Assembly (NCBI RefSeq): GCF_017355915.2
Contig: NZ_JAFEUV020000006.1
Span: forward strand, 1 to 64,000
Direction of reading: 5' to 3'
Length of the DNA: 64,000 nucleotides
DNA from: Telluribacter roseus
GTDB taxonomy: Bacteria > Bacteroidota > Bacteroidia > Cytophagales > Spirosomataceae
In this document: in pieces, positions 33,994 to 44,018 of the stretch
Layout: each line of letters begins with the position of its first letter
Position numbering within the stretch: position 1 is the stretch's first letter
Translations under genes and position numbers: made by a program
The notes under the pieces: model-generated
The model's input: the letters and a program-made list of their open reading frames with translations, nothing else
Told to the model about the DNA's origin: nothing
The model's database searches: none

Positions 33994-34470
33994 CTATTTG
34001 CTTCGCTCAAAGTACAGACTCTGCGGGGAGTCGCCGCCGGTTGTAATGACCAGGGTCTGGCCGGCATTCTTCAACTGGTACGAAGCTGCATTTTTCAGGA
34101 GCTCAAAGTACCGCTGCTCAAACTGCATGGCTTCGGGTGAGCCCCCCATTCGGGTACTTCCCAGGTCGGCTACATTCAGCTTATGCTTGGAAGCGTCGGC
34201 CTGGTAAGCCGCAAAGTAGTGGTTGACCGACGAACGACCTGATAGCATCAGCTTTCCATTTTCATCAGCCTGTCCCTTAAACTCCAGAGTGACTTCGTAA
34301 GGAGATTCTGCCTTGTCGTCGAAGTGCTTGAACTTCCAGGTACCCGTAAGGTCAGCGTTGGCAGAGAGTCGTTCACTCTTTAGGGCATCGGCATCAACGC
34401 TTTCGGGTTGACAGGCGACTCCCATCATCAGAGTGGCTATCAGTCCCAAACTCAAAATTATTTTTTTCAT
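33994..34470 (-). CDS. META-domain lipoprotein
   Basis: A 158-residue lipoprotein. The start at 34470 gives the leader KKIILSLGLIATLMMGVAC with a lipobox ending in Cys20. A start three codons earlier is also possible. The rest is one META (HslJ-like) domain: LTGTWKFKHF, LEFKG, LSGRSSVNHYFAAYQ and the hallmark STRMGGSPEAMQFEQRYFELL. META-domain proteins are small envelope proteins linked in some bacteria to stress or drug resistance, with no known enzymatic role. A similar protein in Bacteroidota is usually anchored to the outer membrane. Confidence 0.85.
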   Translation of the reverse strand: MKKIILSLGLIATLMMGVACQPESVDADALKSERLSANADLTGTWKFKHFDDKAESPYEVTLEFKGQADENGKLMLSGRSSVNHYFAAYQADASKHKLNVADLGSTRMGGSPEAMQFEQRYFELLKNAASYQLKNAGQTLVITTGGDSPQSLYFERSK

Positions 34471-34585
34471 AGCTATCACTAATTGGTCTTGAACAGATTC
34501 TATACCGATTACACTACCAATAAGATTCTGCCAGAGCTAATTTGGTTGGAATCAGCATCAAACTATTTTATCATAGAGCTAATTT

Positions 34586-35896
34586 CTACACCCTCGGCAG
34601 TACCCAGGGCTTACGGTAGTTAGGGGTTATAAGAGCATTGGCTGCTTTGTTCTTACCAAACGACTGGCTCCGCTCGTCCCACACCAGCTTGCTGTCGGTG
34701 CGCAGGGCTATATTGCCCATGTGGGCATACATGGCTACCAACCGGCCGGTTTCGACGGGGCAGTTGGGCTCTTTGCGGTCCCGGATACACTCCAGCCAGT
34801 TCTGTACGTGGCGGTCGTGGCTTTCTTTCCAGCCTTTCTGAGCTATTTCGGGTGCTTTGAAACCCCCTTTATCCGATTCGGGAAATACCTCCCAGCTGTT
34901 GCGGTCAATGACCATGGTAGCGTCGTTGCCAATGAAGGCCAGACCGTATGAGCGTCCGTAGGGGCCTTTCTGTAAGCCTGCCGAGTGCTCCCAGCTGATG
35001 GTGTAATCGGGGAGCTGGTACAGCACGCTCAGGGTATCAAAGGTTTCGTGGTGGAAGTCAGGGTTATAGAAGTTGCCGCCCGAGGCTGACACGGAGAGAG
35101 GAGCCGTTTTTACGTCCCTGGCCCAGATGGCTATGTCGAGCAGGTGCGCGCCCCAGTCGGTCATAAGGCCCCCGCCGTAGTCCCAGAACATCCGCCACGA
35201 CCCATGGAACCGGCTCGGGTTGAACGTCCGCTGCGGAGCCGGGCCCAGCCACTGGTTGAAGTCCACTCCAGCGGGTACCGGCTGGTCGGGTACCTTGGGG
35301 CGTCCGGCGGCGTAGTTGAAGTTAGCCCAGCTATGTACCTTACGGATGGAGCCCAGGCCACCAGCCTGCATAAACCGGATGGCATTCTGCCATAGCTCGC
35401 CACTGCGCTGCTGCTGGCCTACCTGTACCACGCGGTTGTAGTGCCGGGCGGCTCTGACCATGGCGTTGCATTCGCCGATGGAGTTAGCCATGGGCTTTTC
35501 GACGTACACATCTTTACCCGCTTCGCAGGCGTAGGTCATAGCCAGGCAGTGCCAGTGGTCGGGAGTACCTACTATGACCGCGTCAATATCCTTGTTTTCG
35601 AGTAGCTTCCGGAAGTCGCCGTAGAGCTGGGGCTTTTTACCCTGCTTTTTCAGCACATCCTCGGCCCGGCGATTGAGTACGCTTTCGTCAATATCGCAGA
35701 GGGCGGCGCACTCCACGTTAGGCTGGTTAAGGGCATGGTTGAGGATGCCGTAGCCCATGCTGTTGCAGCCAATCAGCCCTACGACAACTTTCTCGTTGGC
35801 CGATGTACGTACTCTGGCAGCACGACTGGGATCAGGGACCAGAAACATAGCGCCGGCCGCGAGGGTGCTTCTTTCAAGGAAAGATCTTCGGTTCAT
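34586..35896 (-). CDS. exported Gfo/Idh/MocA family oxidoreductase
   Basis: A 436-residue NAD(P)-dependent sugar oxidoreductase. The ATG at 35896 is chosen because it begins a Tat leader (NRRSFLERSTLAAGAMF). A start at 35929 only adds an unlikely tail. The Rossmann motif is VVVGLIGCNSMGYG, followed by LCDID and the catalytic EKPMANSIGEC segment, in which EKP provides the Lys, and WGAHLLDIAIW in the substrate domain. Tat export fits a cofactor that is loaded before export. In Bacteroidota such enzymes oxidise the C3 hydroxyl of glycosides. Together with the DUF1080 and TIM-barrel proteins in this window it could form a 3-keto-glycoside pathway. The reaction is inferred. Confidence 0.88.
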   Translation of the reverse strand: MNRRSFLERSTLAAGAMFLVPDPSRAARVRTSANEKVVVGLIGCNSMGYGILNHALNQPNVECAALCDIDESVLNRRAEDVLKKQGKKPQLYGDFRKLLENKDIDAVIVGTPDHWHCLAMTYACEAGKDVYVEKPMANSIGECNAMVRAARHYNRVVQVGQQQRSGELWQNAIRFMQAGGLGSIRKVHSWANFNYAAGRPKVPDQPVPAGVDFNQWLGPAPQRTFNPSRFHGSWRMFWDYGGGLMTDWGAHLLDIAIWARDVKTAPLSVSASGGNFYNPDFHHETFDTLSVLYQLPDYTISWEHSAGLQKGPYGRSYGLAFIGNDATMVIDRNSWEVFPESDKGGFKAPEIAQKGWKESHDRHVQNWLECIRDRKEPNCPVETGRLVAMYAHMGNIALRTDSKLVWDERSQSFGKNKAANALITPNYRKPWVLPRV

Positions 35897-36141
35897 GGTA
35901 GGGTAGGGGTAAAGGTAGGTTACTACCAAAAGAGCCTCCTGGTACCCGTTTACTTTTTACTCATTTATATTTTATACAATAGAAATAGCTTGGTAGCTAC
36001 TTTATTAATCTATCTGTTTATGTATTTGCTTTTCCCGCTACTAAGTGAGTGGAGTACGTGATAGTGGATTCGAGGAATTTAGTGAAGCGGACATTTTATG
36101 GATACGTTGATGCCCTAATTACTACATATACCTCTATCTGT

Positions 36142-37740
36142 ATGAAACGCACTATTGAAAAACCAGTAGTAGAAAAACTCTATTCACCTGGTCAGGCTAC
36201 ATCTGCTGGCCTGACGCATATCTTTCTCCTTTTTTCGGTCTTTCTGCTTTTGGTAGAAGGCTTCTCGTTTCTGCTTGGCTACGTACGGCCCGAGGTATCG
36301 TATAGCTTACTGCTTCTCTTCTTGGTGGGTGTTGCAGCTTTGATCAGAAAAAGCAGGGCCATTGATTTCAGAGCATTAGGAAGAGATATACGTCAACAGC
36401 AAGTACTGCTGATTTTTACGGCTGTTGTGTCGGCGATCATCCTGGCTATCTCAGGCATTGGAGGACTAGGTTATCAGCATCCGGATCATTACATGGGCGA
36501 TACGCTCTTAAATGAGCTGATGGTCAGAGAATGGCCTCTATGGATAGAAGAAGGAGAACTGAAACCCTTCTTTAAGGATTTCAGGACCAGTCCTCTTACG
36601 TACTACTATGGGCATTACATGCCCGCTGCTCTGGTGGGGAAGCTGCTTGGCTGGAAGGCGGCAGTGGTAGCTATGATTGTATGGTCTTATCTTAAGACCT
36701 ATACGGTACTTGTTTTAACCTTCTTATATGTGCTAAATACCACTGCGTCGCGGAGGACCACTCTGACTTTACTGGTGCTTATGGCTGTTCTTTTTGTTTT
36801 TACTTCCGGCCTGGGTGTAGTAGGATGGTATATAAGAAAGTTCATTGGACAAACGCCCGCCTTTGGTCTGGATAGTGCCGCGGTATGGGATTTTCCATTT
36901 CTCTTCACTTCCCATGCGCGTATATGGCTATGGGTTCCTCAGCACGGGCTGTCGGCCTGGCTAGCTGTTTTGCTGGTAGTGTATGCGCTAAATACTTCTT
37001 TCTATCTGCCCTATCTACTTGTCGTGTTAGCTCCGGTACTCATTACAACTCCATTTGCTGCGGTGGGGCTTGTTCCTTTTCTGGTTCTCCTGGCCGTAAA
37101 AACCTACCGGCGCAACCAATGGAAAGCACTATTCTCTGGTACTAATGTGGTAGTAGGAGGAGGGATCTTTCTTTGTGGAGCCTCATATCTTCTTTCAAAT
37201 ACATTCGGATTCCCTGTTAAGTTTTTATTCACTAGCGCGGACCCGCAGCTACTAGTACAGTACATCCTGTTTCTTCTGGTAGAGCTGGGACTCCCCGCTT
37301 TTCTGTTGTACAGGTACTGGCATGTGCTCCCTGCGGGTAGTCGTACTCTCTACACGGTAGCCCTAATGACGCTATGTTGTATACCATTCCTGATGATTGG
37401 GGCCTGGAACGACTGGTGTGCCCGGGCTTCTATACCTGCCATATTTGTGGTAGGTATATTACTTTGTCAGGGAGGAGTTCTTTTACTGGAAGAAAGAAAG
37501 TCTTTTTCGTATCTGGTGCTTGGCCTGGGGATATTGGGTATGGCCTCTACCGTATATCTAAGCGACCTGGGAACCAGTATAAAAGAGTACCGGATACAAC
37601 TACCCCGAAGGGTCACCATCGCTGATCACGGCGAAAGCCTGGCTACCTTCCAGCGTATTGGAAGCGGTGATTCCTTTTTCTTTAAGTACCTGGCCAAAGA
37701 GCGCCCCCATGACGGTTCTAGAGTGGCAGATAGTCATTAA
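36142..37740 (+). CDS. polytopic membrane protein, GT-C glycosyltransferase-like
   Basis: About 532 residues from the ATG at 36142 (an earlier start at 36049 would add 31 residues). I count roughly twelve hydrophobic segments. The first large extracytoplasmic loop carries GDTLLNELMVREWPLW and then FRTSPLTYYYGHYMPA, and charged residues just after the first helices are typical of GT-C fold glycosyltransferases and their relatives, which use polyprenyl-phosphate sugars. No family signature is strong enough to name it. The end overlaps by 23 bp the end of the convergent membrane protein at 37718, which looks like a distant analogue. Confidence 0.7.
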   Translation: MKRTIEKPVVEKLYSPGQATSAGLTHIFLLFSVFLLLVEGFSFLLGYVRPEVSYSLLLLFLVGVAALIRKSRAIDFRALGRDIRQQQVLLIFTAVVSAIILAISGIGGLGYQHPDHYMGDTLLNELMVREWPLWIEEGELKPFFKDFRTSPLTYYYGHYMPAALVGKLLGWKAAVVAMIVWSYLKTYTVLVLTFLYVLNTTASRRTTLTLLVLMAVLFVFTSGLGVVGWYIRKFIGQTPAFGLDSAAVWDFPFLFTSHARIWLWVPQHGLSAWLAVLLVVYALNTSFYLPYLLVVLAPVLITTPFAAVGLVPFLVLLAVKTYRRNQWKALFSGTNVVVGGGIFLCGASYLLSNTFGFPVKFLFTSADPQLLVQYILFLLVELGLPAFLLYRYWHVLPAGSRTLYTVALMTLCCIPFLMIGAWNDWCARASIPAIFVVGILLCQGGVLLLEERKSFSYLVLGLGILGMASTVYLSDLGTSIKEYRIQLPRRVTIADHGESLATFQRIGSGDSFFFKYLAKERPHDGSRVADSH

Positions 37741-39361
37741 AAAGCCGCTCGGGTAGCCAAGCTGGTGCCGTTTGGGTTACGTGAATAGCCGGATAATTAG
37801 CGACGGAATGTATTTTCTTTACAGGATCATAGACACCGATCGTATAGCTGCCCTCTACCAGCCACTGTTTAAGAATTTTCTGCTCATTTCTGAAAGAGTA
37901 CAATTGACCGCTACGTAGAAAATCAACCAGCGTATTGCGCTGCCGGTTCAGCGGGAAGAAGAATACAAAGTTCTCAGACGTTGCGTAGAGATAAAACGTC
38001 TGATTATGGACAAGCTCATTGTAACTGATCGTAATCAGATCACCCTGCTCGTCAATGGCTACCTTAGGACTAATCTGGTGACCGGACTCATGAGCCAGGC
38101 TGAATTCTTTACGAAGTGCCTCGAAAGGCGGTTCCCATGCCTTAAGTTTTATCAGGTTTTCGATCCGGTAGGCAAATGACTTGGTTCGTACCGTCTGCGG
38201 ATTGGTAAGTACCGTCTGTAGTTCGGCCAGTACCACATGTCGACGCTTATCGACCTCTGGAATATACCGCCAGGTAGTAAGGCCACAATACACTACGGCA
38301 AAGACCATACTCGCAAACCTCAGGTAGTTCTTTCTGTTACGGGGCACTATCCGGTACAGTGATATATACGTCAGCAACAGCGCGATGGAGGCGTAGATCT
38401 TGTAGCGGCTTTCGGTGTAGGCGTCACGTCCAAAGTTGATGATAAAGGCCGTAGCCCCTATGTACAGCAGCGTACCCAGTATGAATATAGATATAGGGTC
38501 AAGGGGCTGTTTGTTCCAGAGCTGTTTGAAGATGGGGTATAGTATGACCGCGCAGGTAACTATCCCTACCACTATGGCTAGTACATTGGTGTTCTCTTCC
38601 CTGAAATCAATCCAGCTACCCAAAAGTCCGAAGGTACCCAGTGCGTCCTCGATCCGTTTCATGATAGAAAATGGCTGACTGACCGAATTAAGCTCATAGT
38701 TGTGCAGATAATACAGCAGGCTAACTGATCCAATGGCGACGGTAGCCAGTAGCCATTTCCAGCGGAAGTTCAGGATAAATACCAGACAGAGAACGAACCA
38801 TATGGACATACCGCTACCACTTGAGAAGGTAGTCAGGATTGCCAGTACCAGTGCCGCCAGCTTGTGAGCTCGGCCGGGCTGAACGGACATCCATATACTT
38901 GCGGTTCCCAGACAGGCTACTGAGAGGTTCTGCAGCGAGCACTCAGCCCAGAAGATATTGTCATAGTGCTGAAAATGAAATAGTAGGAATACAAGAGGAA
39001 TAAGGGCCAGGAGGTCGCGTCTGATGCTATACATAACCTTCGCCATTATGCTCCATAAGATCACCAGATTGAGCGAACTGACCATAATAAGGTACTTCAG
39101 ATTGATCTCACCGGCTATATAATAGTATATAAGGGTAAGAAGCCGCGGAAAAGCAATACGATGCTCATTATGCTGTCTGACCAGGAAGTGTAACTTTCCC
39201 ACTAAAGTGTCAGCATTCAGATAAGCAATTAGAAAGTCAAACAAGCCATTATAATCGTCTATGAAAGGTGCATTCTCAGCATGGTGAAATGTAAAAATAA
39301 AAAAAAATATAAAATAGATGATAGCTGCGAGCAGCAAAAGACACTGTAAAGCTTTTGACAT
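37718..39361 (-). CDS. polytopic membrane protein, GT-C glycosyltransferase-like
   Basis: A 547-residue protein with about eleven membrane segments in the first 390 residues and a soluble C-terminal region of about 160 residues. The first periplasmic loop contains PFIDDYNGLFDFL and HNEHRIAFPRL, with paired acidic residues in the position seen in GT-C enzymes (Asp-Asp after TM1). The function is not recognised: a surface glycan or lipid glycosyltransferase is the best guess. It starts 28 bp after mutS on the same strand and may share its transcript. It converges on and overlaps the other membrane protein by 23 bp. Confidence 0.7.
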   Translation of the reverse strand: MSKALQCLLLLAAIIYFIFFFIFTFHHAENAPFIDDYNGLFDFLIAYLNADTLVGKLHFLVRQHNEHRIAFPRLLTLIYYYIAGEINLKYLIMVSSLNLVILWSIMAKVMYSIRRDLLALIPLVFLLFHFQHYDNIFWAECSLQNLSVACLGTASIWMSVQPGRAHKLAALVLAILTTFSSGSGMSIWFVLCLVFILNFRWKWLLATVAIGSVSLLYYLHNYELNSVSQPFSIMKRIEDALGTFGLLGSWIDFREENTNVLAIVVGIVTCAVILYPIFKQLWNKQPLDPISIFILGTLLYIGATAFIINFGRDAYTESRYKIYASIALLLTYISLYRIVPRNRKNYLRFASMVFAVVYCGLTTWRYIPEVDKRRHVVLAELQTVLTNPQTVRTKSFAYRIENLIKLKAWEPPFEALRKEFSLAHESGHQISPKVAIDEQGDLITISYNELVHNQTFYLYATSENFVFFFPLNRQRNTLVDFLRSGQLYSFRNEQKILKQWLVEGSYTIGVYDPVKKIHSVANYPAIHVTQTAPAWLPERLFNDYLPL

Positions 39362-39389
39362 TCGAGATAGTGATAGGAGGACGTGGGTA

Positions 39390-41999
39390 TTACAATATAA
39401 TTTTTTGCAATTCGCTTAATTTAAGCAATGCCTCAAGCGGAGAAAGTCTGTTTATGTCAACAAGCAGTAGCTTTTCTTTGACTTCTTCCAGCCTGGGGTC
39501 TGCGGCTTCAAATATGCTTAATTGAAAATTATTTTTAGGCATCTCACGTACCTTCTGCTGACGACTCTCCGGTACGTGATCCTTTTCTAGGTGTTGCATG
39601 ATCTCATTGGCCCGCAGCACAATGGGCTGAGGCATACCGGCTATCTGAGCAACATGTATGCCAAAGCTGTGTTCGCTGCCGCCCGGTTTCAGCTTCCTCA
39701 GAAAAATAACCTTATTATCTACTTCCTTAACGGCTACATTGTAATTCTTGATGCGGGGAAAATCCTCCGCCAGCTGGTTGAGCTCGTGGTAATGCGTGGC
39801 AAAGAGGGTTTTGGGACGCGAGTGTGGGTGATTATGCAGGTACTCTGCAATGGCCCAAGCGATGGACACGCCATCGTAGGTACTCGTACCCCGCCCGATC
39901 TCATCCATCAGTACCAGACTCCGGTCGCTCAGGTTGTTGAGAATACTGGCCGTTTCGGTCATCTCTACCATGAAGGTACTCTCACCCCGGCTCAAGTTGT
40001 CGCTGGCTCCCACACGGGTAAAAATCTTGTCAACCAGACCTATCGTGGCTGAGCGGGCCGGCACGTAGCAACCCATCTGAGCCATGAGCACGATGAGGGC
40101 CGTCTGGCGCAGCAGGGCTGATTTACCTGCCATGTTGGGGCCCGTAATGATTATGATCTGCTGGGTCTGGTCGTCGAGGAACAGGTCGTTAGGAACATAA
40201 CTTTCGCCAAGCGGGAGCTGCTGCTCTATAACCGGGTGACGACCTTCTTTTATGTCCAACTCCTTTCCTTCACTGATAACCGGCCGTACGTAATTTTGTT
40301 TGCGGGCTACCTGCGCAAATGAGCCAAGGGCATCCAGTACCGACACGATACGGGCATTCTGCTGGATGGCCGCCAGGTACTCCGATACCGCCAGGATCAG
40401 GTCATTGAAAATCCGCTGCTCAATGGCGAATATCTTATCCTCCGCGCTCAGTATCTTCTCTTCGTACTCTTTCAGCTCGGGCGTAATGTACCGTTCCGCA
40501 TTGACCAGCGTCTGCTTGCGGATCCAGTCGTTGGGCACTTTGTTTTTATGGGCGTTGGTTACTTCCAGATAGTAGCCAAATACCTTGTTGTAGGCAATCT
40601 TCAGCGACGGTATGCCCGTGCGCTCCATCTCGCGGTTTTGTAGTTTGAGCAGGTAGTCTTTGCCGGCGTAGGCAATGGCGTGCAGCTCGTCCAGGTCCGC
40701 ATCCACACCACTCTTGATCATGCTGCCCTGATTGGTCACAATGGGGGCATCTTCACGCAGCTCTACTTCAATCTTTTCCAGCAGGTACTCGCAGGCATTG
40801 AGCTGGTCGGCGTGCTTCCGGAAGGCGCCGTTCCTGGTGGCGTAGGTAGCTAGTAGCTCCTTGATGGGGGCTATCTGCTTCAGCGATTTTTTGAGCTGTA
40901 CCATCTCCCTTGGGCTGATCCGACGTACCGCTACCTTGGAGATAAGCCGCTCGAGGTCACCGATCTGCCGGAGATAGGTAGTGAGCGTTTCGTGTAGCTC
41001 TTCGTCTTCCAGCATCAGGTCTACGGTATTGAGCCGTTCTTCGATGGGCGTTTTTTCTTTCAGGGGCAGTACAATCCATTTGCGCAGCAGGCGTGCTCCC
41101 ATGGGCGTTACGGTCTGGTCCATGATCTGAATCAGAGGCACCCCGCCTTCCTGCTGGGGGTATACAAGCTCAAGGTTTCGTACGGTAAAGCGGTCCAGCC
41201 ATACGTACTTTTCCTCTTCCAGCCGGGTGATGCGGTTGATGTGGCTGGTCTCTTTATGTTCGGTTTCGAGTAGGTAGTGCAGAATAACCCCTGATGCCGT
41301 AATACCCAGCGGCAGGTTTTCGATGCCGAAACCTTTCAGCGTAGTAGTGCGGAAGTGGGAGGTCAGTTGTTCATAGGCAAATTCGTAGCCGAAGCACCAG
41401 TCTTCCAGCTGGAAGGTATGAAACTTGTCGCCAAAGCGCTCCACAAACTGCTGCTTCTCTTTCTTACAGAAGAGTACTTCCGAAGGCGAAAAGCCCTGCA
41501 GCATCTTATCCACGTAGGCCGCGCTGCCCTGCGTAGTCAGAAACTCACCCGTAGAAATATCCAGAAATGAAACGCCATGTAGGTCATCCTTACCGAAGTG
41601 TACTGCCGCCAGGTAGTTGTTCCGGCGGATGTCCAGTACGTTATCATTGAGTGATACGCCGGGCGTAACAAGCTCGGTAACGCCGCGCTTTACAATACCC
41701 TTGGCCGTTGCGGGGTCTTCCAACTGATCACAGATGGCAACCCGCTCGCCCGCCCGCACCAGCTTGGGCAGGTAGGTGTCCAGGGAGTGGTGCGGAAAGC
41801 CCGCCAGTTCTTCGTGAGCCCCACCGTTGTTACGTCTGGTCAGAACGATACCGAGTATACGTGAAGCGCGTACGGCGTCCTCTCCGAATGTTTCATAAAA
41901 ATCACCTACCCGAAAGAGCAGGAGGGCTCCCGGGTACTTTGCCTTAATCTGGTTATATTGTTTATTGAGAGGAGTTTCCTTCGTTGCTGACTTTGCCAA
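39390..41999 (-). CDS. mutS: DNA mismatch repair protein MutS
   Basis: An 869-residue full-length MutS, which recognises mismatches and starts repair with MutL. The mismatch-binding Phe-X-Glu motif is present in [13 protein letters not shown] (about residues 30-42). The connector, lever and clamp regions follow in normal order, and the ATPase domain has Walker [10 protein letters not shown] (about residue 620), [24 protein letters not shown] (Walker B and signature) and [10 protein letters not shown]. The C terminus ends with a short helical tail. A good promoter lies at 42084-42113. The nearest neighbour downstream is a membrane protein gene at 28 bp, with no mutL nearby. Confidence 0.97.
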   Translation of the reverse strand: MAKSATKETPLNKQYNQIKAKYPGALLLFRVGDFYETFGEDAVRASRILGIVLTRRNNGGAHEELAGFPHHSLDTYLPKLVRAGERVAICDQLEDPATAKGIVKRGVTELVTPGVSLNDNVLDIRRNNYLAAVHFGKDDLHGVSFLDISTGEFLTTQGSAAYVDKMLQGFSPSEVLFCKKEKQQFVERFGDKFHTFQLEDWCFGYEFAYEQLTSHFRTTTLKGFGIENLPLGITASGVILHYLLETEHKETSHINRITRLEEEKYVWLDRFTVRNLELVYPQQEGGVPLIQIMDQTVTPMGARLLRKWIVLPLKEKTPIEERLNTVDLMLEDEELHETLTTYLRQIGDLERLISKVAVRRISPREMVQLKKSLKQIAPIKELLATYATRNGAFRKHADQLNACEYLLEKIEVELREDAPIVTNQGSMIKSGVDADLDELHAIAYAGKDYLLKLQNREMERTGIPSLKIAYNKVFGYYLEVTNAHKNKVPNDWIRKQTLVNAERYITPELKEYEEKILSAEDKIFAIEQRIFNDLILAVSEYLAAIQQNARIVSVLDALGSFAQVARKQNYVRPVISEGKELDIKEGRHPVIEQQLPLGESYVPNDLFLDDQTQQIIIITGPNMAGKSALLRQTALIVLMAQMGCYVPARSATIGLVDKIFTRVGASDNLSRGESTFMVEMTETASILNNLSDRSLVLMDEIGRGTSTYDGVSIAWAIAEYLHNHPHSRPKTLFATHYHELNQLAEDFPRIKNYNVAVKEVDNKVIFLRKLKPGGSEHSFGIHVAQIAGMPQPIVLRANEIMQHLEKDHVPESRQQKVREMPKNNFQLSIFEAADPRLEEVKEKLLLVDINRLSPLEALLKLSELQKIIL

Positions 42000-42083
42000 A
42001 ACAGTATGGGTATTAAAAAATGAGTATTACCAAAACGAGCTTACCAGCTCATGCCCCTGAACCTATTGGCTGGAGCCGTTCTA

Positions 42084-42113
42084 CAAATTTAACCCTTCTG
42101 CGTGGTTTGGCAA
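42084..42113 (-). promoter_or_regulatory. mutS promoter, -33 TTG and -7 TAAATTTG
   Basis: On the minus strand there is TTG (42113-42111), 19 bases, then TAAATTTG (42091-42084), matching both halves of the Bacteroidota sigma-A promoter (TTG/TTTG, 17-23, TAnnTTTG). The start codon of mutS is about 85 bp further on. This is the best full promoter match in the window. Confidence 0.65.
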
Positions 42114-42135
42114 GGCAATGCCGGAGGTAACGGGA

Positions 42136-43845
42136 TTATTCAACCACAAACTTTACCTGCGTACTTTTTCCGCCCGCAGTTATCCGTAGCAGGTATACAC
42201 CAGACGGAGCCCTTATGCCAATGGGGTGTCGATCAGGCGCATCAGGGGACGAACTCGCCTGAAGTACCGGCTGCCCGCTCAGTGTAAAAACCTCTGCCTG
42301 CCACGGTCCCGGATGGGAGGGGAGTTCCACCCAAAAGGAGCCTCGGTTAGGGTTAGGATAGAGGAGTACCGATAGCTTGTCCGTTGGTTCAGGGGCTGTA
42401 ATCACAAAAGGGTCTGAAGCCATGGTACAGCCTGCCTCGGTAGTCTGTACTGTATAGGTACCCGCTTCCGTAGGGTACAGCTGTTGACGTACCGAATCTT
42501 TGATCGCTACTCCATTAAGATACCACTGATTAGTACCGGCACTGCTGGATTGTAGTATCAGCTTACCACCTGTTTGCTGAACAGAAATGGTCGGCTTCCC
42601 GACAACCAACAGGTCAGTTGCTGCTGATGCTACCGCTGAGTTGGTCGCTATGACTTGTACCCGGTAAGTACCTGATGGAAGATTGGGCGGGAGTGTGCCA
42701 CTGAGCCTGGTACCTTCTATGGATGTAGCAGGAAGCTCTACCGGGCTGCTACCATCCGATTGGGTGAGCCGGAGGCGAAGCTGGCTACCATTCTGAAGCT
42801 CTCCGTACTGCCAGTAAGCTACTTCCATGGCCGCACCGGCGCAGTAGGAGGTAGCGATGGGCTGGTGCAGGAGCCTCACCTGTCCGTCGATGTAGTACCG
42901 GTCCGCTGGGTCCGGATTGACCTGATTTCTGAGCGATAGTCCCCACTTCATGCGGTCGTACTGCTGCGGGGTCAGGCTGGTACGGCAGCCCCGGTAGTAC
43001 GACATCAGGTTGGTGACGTCGGGCCGGTACACCTCACGCCGGGGGTCCAGGGTACTCATAAAGCCCGACGAGCAGGATGATTGAGCCAATTGCCGGTCTG
43101 AGGTGATCAGTAGCAGGTACGGGTCGGCAGGAGTGTCGCAGATCTGGTCGCCGGCGTAGGCACAGTTGGCCCCGGTACCCCGGGTCACGTATTCTCTCGT
43201 GGCAGGATCCAGATTGCTGGCGCTGCCATGCTCGTGGGTATGGAGCAGGCCAAAGTAGTGGCCCATCTCGTGCGGTATGACCTCATTGATGATCTGGGAC
43301 TGGGGGATATTTCGGCTGGTAGAGACAAAGAGGGCATTCCAGGAGCGGGTGTTGCGGGCAGAGTCGAGGTTGGGCGGATAGGCGTAGCCATTGGAGCCGT
43401 CGGCATTGCCTACAAAATACAGGTTAACGGCATTCTGCACACTATGCGCCGAGGTTAGCTCCTTGTCCTCACTCATAGCCAGGTCGTAGAAATTATCATT
43501 CTGGATGTAGTGTACCTCACCCAGTTGAAAGAAACTGATCCCCATGGGAGCAAACTTGGTATTCAGCACCGCAAACACCTGATTGAGATAAGCGGCTACA
43601 TCACCCACTCCCTGCATAGTAAGTACATTATGTACCTTGACCGCTACGGTAGTGGCCTGCTGCCGGGCCGTAGCTCCCTGCCTGCTGCTATACTGTTCAT
43701 AGGCCTGCTGGTAAGCGAGCCGCACCTGTGCGGGGAGCAGAGGGGCCTTACATACTTCGGCCGGGTCATAATTTCCCTCCGTCTGCCCCGATACAGGGCC
43801 AGCCAGCAGGTGCATCAATAACAGGGAAAGTAGTAGTAGCCGCAT
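42136..43845 (-). CDS. M43 (pappalysin-like) zinc metalloprotease with T9SS sorting domain
   Basis: About 569 residues from the ATG at 43845, which opens a clear signal peptide (RLLLLSLLLMHLLAGPVSG). A longer frame to 43938 is not supported. The catalytic site is HEMGHYFGLLH (residues 192-202), the extended metzincin motif, with the Met-turn phrase NLMSYYRGC further on and Cys residues in DQICDTPAD typical of M43. Two Ig/PKD-like beta segments follow (about 330-480). The last 85 residues (LYPNPNRGSFWVELP to the end, with SGVYLLRI) are a type A T9SS sorting domain, so the protein should be exported and attached at, or released from, the cell surface. Substrate unknown. Confidence 0.9.
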   Translation of the reverse strand: MRLLLLSLLLMHLLAGPVSGQTEGNYDPAEVCKAPLLPAQVRLAYQQAYEQYSSRQGATARQQATTVAVKVHNVLTMQGVGDVAAYLNQVFAVLNTKFAPMGISFFQLGEVHYIQNDNFYDLAMSEDKELTSAHSVQNAVNLYFVGNADGSNGYAYPPNLDSARNTRSWNALFVSTSRNIPQSQIINEVIPHEMGHYFGLLHTHEHGSASNLDPATREYVTRGTGANCAYAGDQICDTPADPYLLLITSDRQLAQSSCSSGFMSTLDPRREVYRPDVTNLMSYYRGCRTSLTPQQYDRMKWGLSLRNQVNPDPADRYYIDGQVRLLHQPIATSYCAGAAMEVAYWQYGELQNGSQLRLRLTQSDGSSPVELPATSIEGTRLSGTLPPNLPSGTYRVQVIATNSAVASAATDLLVVGKPTISVQQTGGKLILQSSSAGTNQWYLNGVAIKDSVRQQLYPTEAGTYTVQTTEAGCTMASDPFVITAPEPTDKLSVLLYPNPNRGSFWVELPSHPGPWQAEVFTLSGQPVLQASSSPDAPDRHPIGIRAPSGVYLLRITAGGKSTQVKFVVE

Positions 43846-43972
43846 AGAAGCCCAGTGGGGTAATTTGATATACTTTTCATAAATATACGCACAAAGCGCT
43901 GAAATGGATGAAGGGAGGCCATCCTCCACCTCCGGCACCTGTTGGAGTAAGTCAGGTAAGCTACTTTCGTCG

Positions 43973-43980
43973 TAGATTTG
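43973..43980 (+). promoter_or_regulatory. -7 box (TAGATTTG) for the SpoU methyltransferase gene
   Basis: An exact TAnnTTTG match 38 bp before the ATG at 44019. The nearest upstream TTG (43942) is somewhat too far, so only the -7 half is supported. Confidence 0.5.
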
Positions 43981-44018
43981 GGCACCAAATGAAAATTATT
44001 TTACTATAATTCATAATA

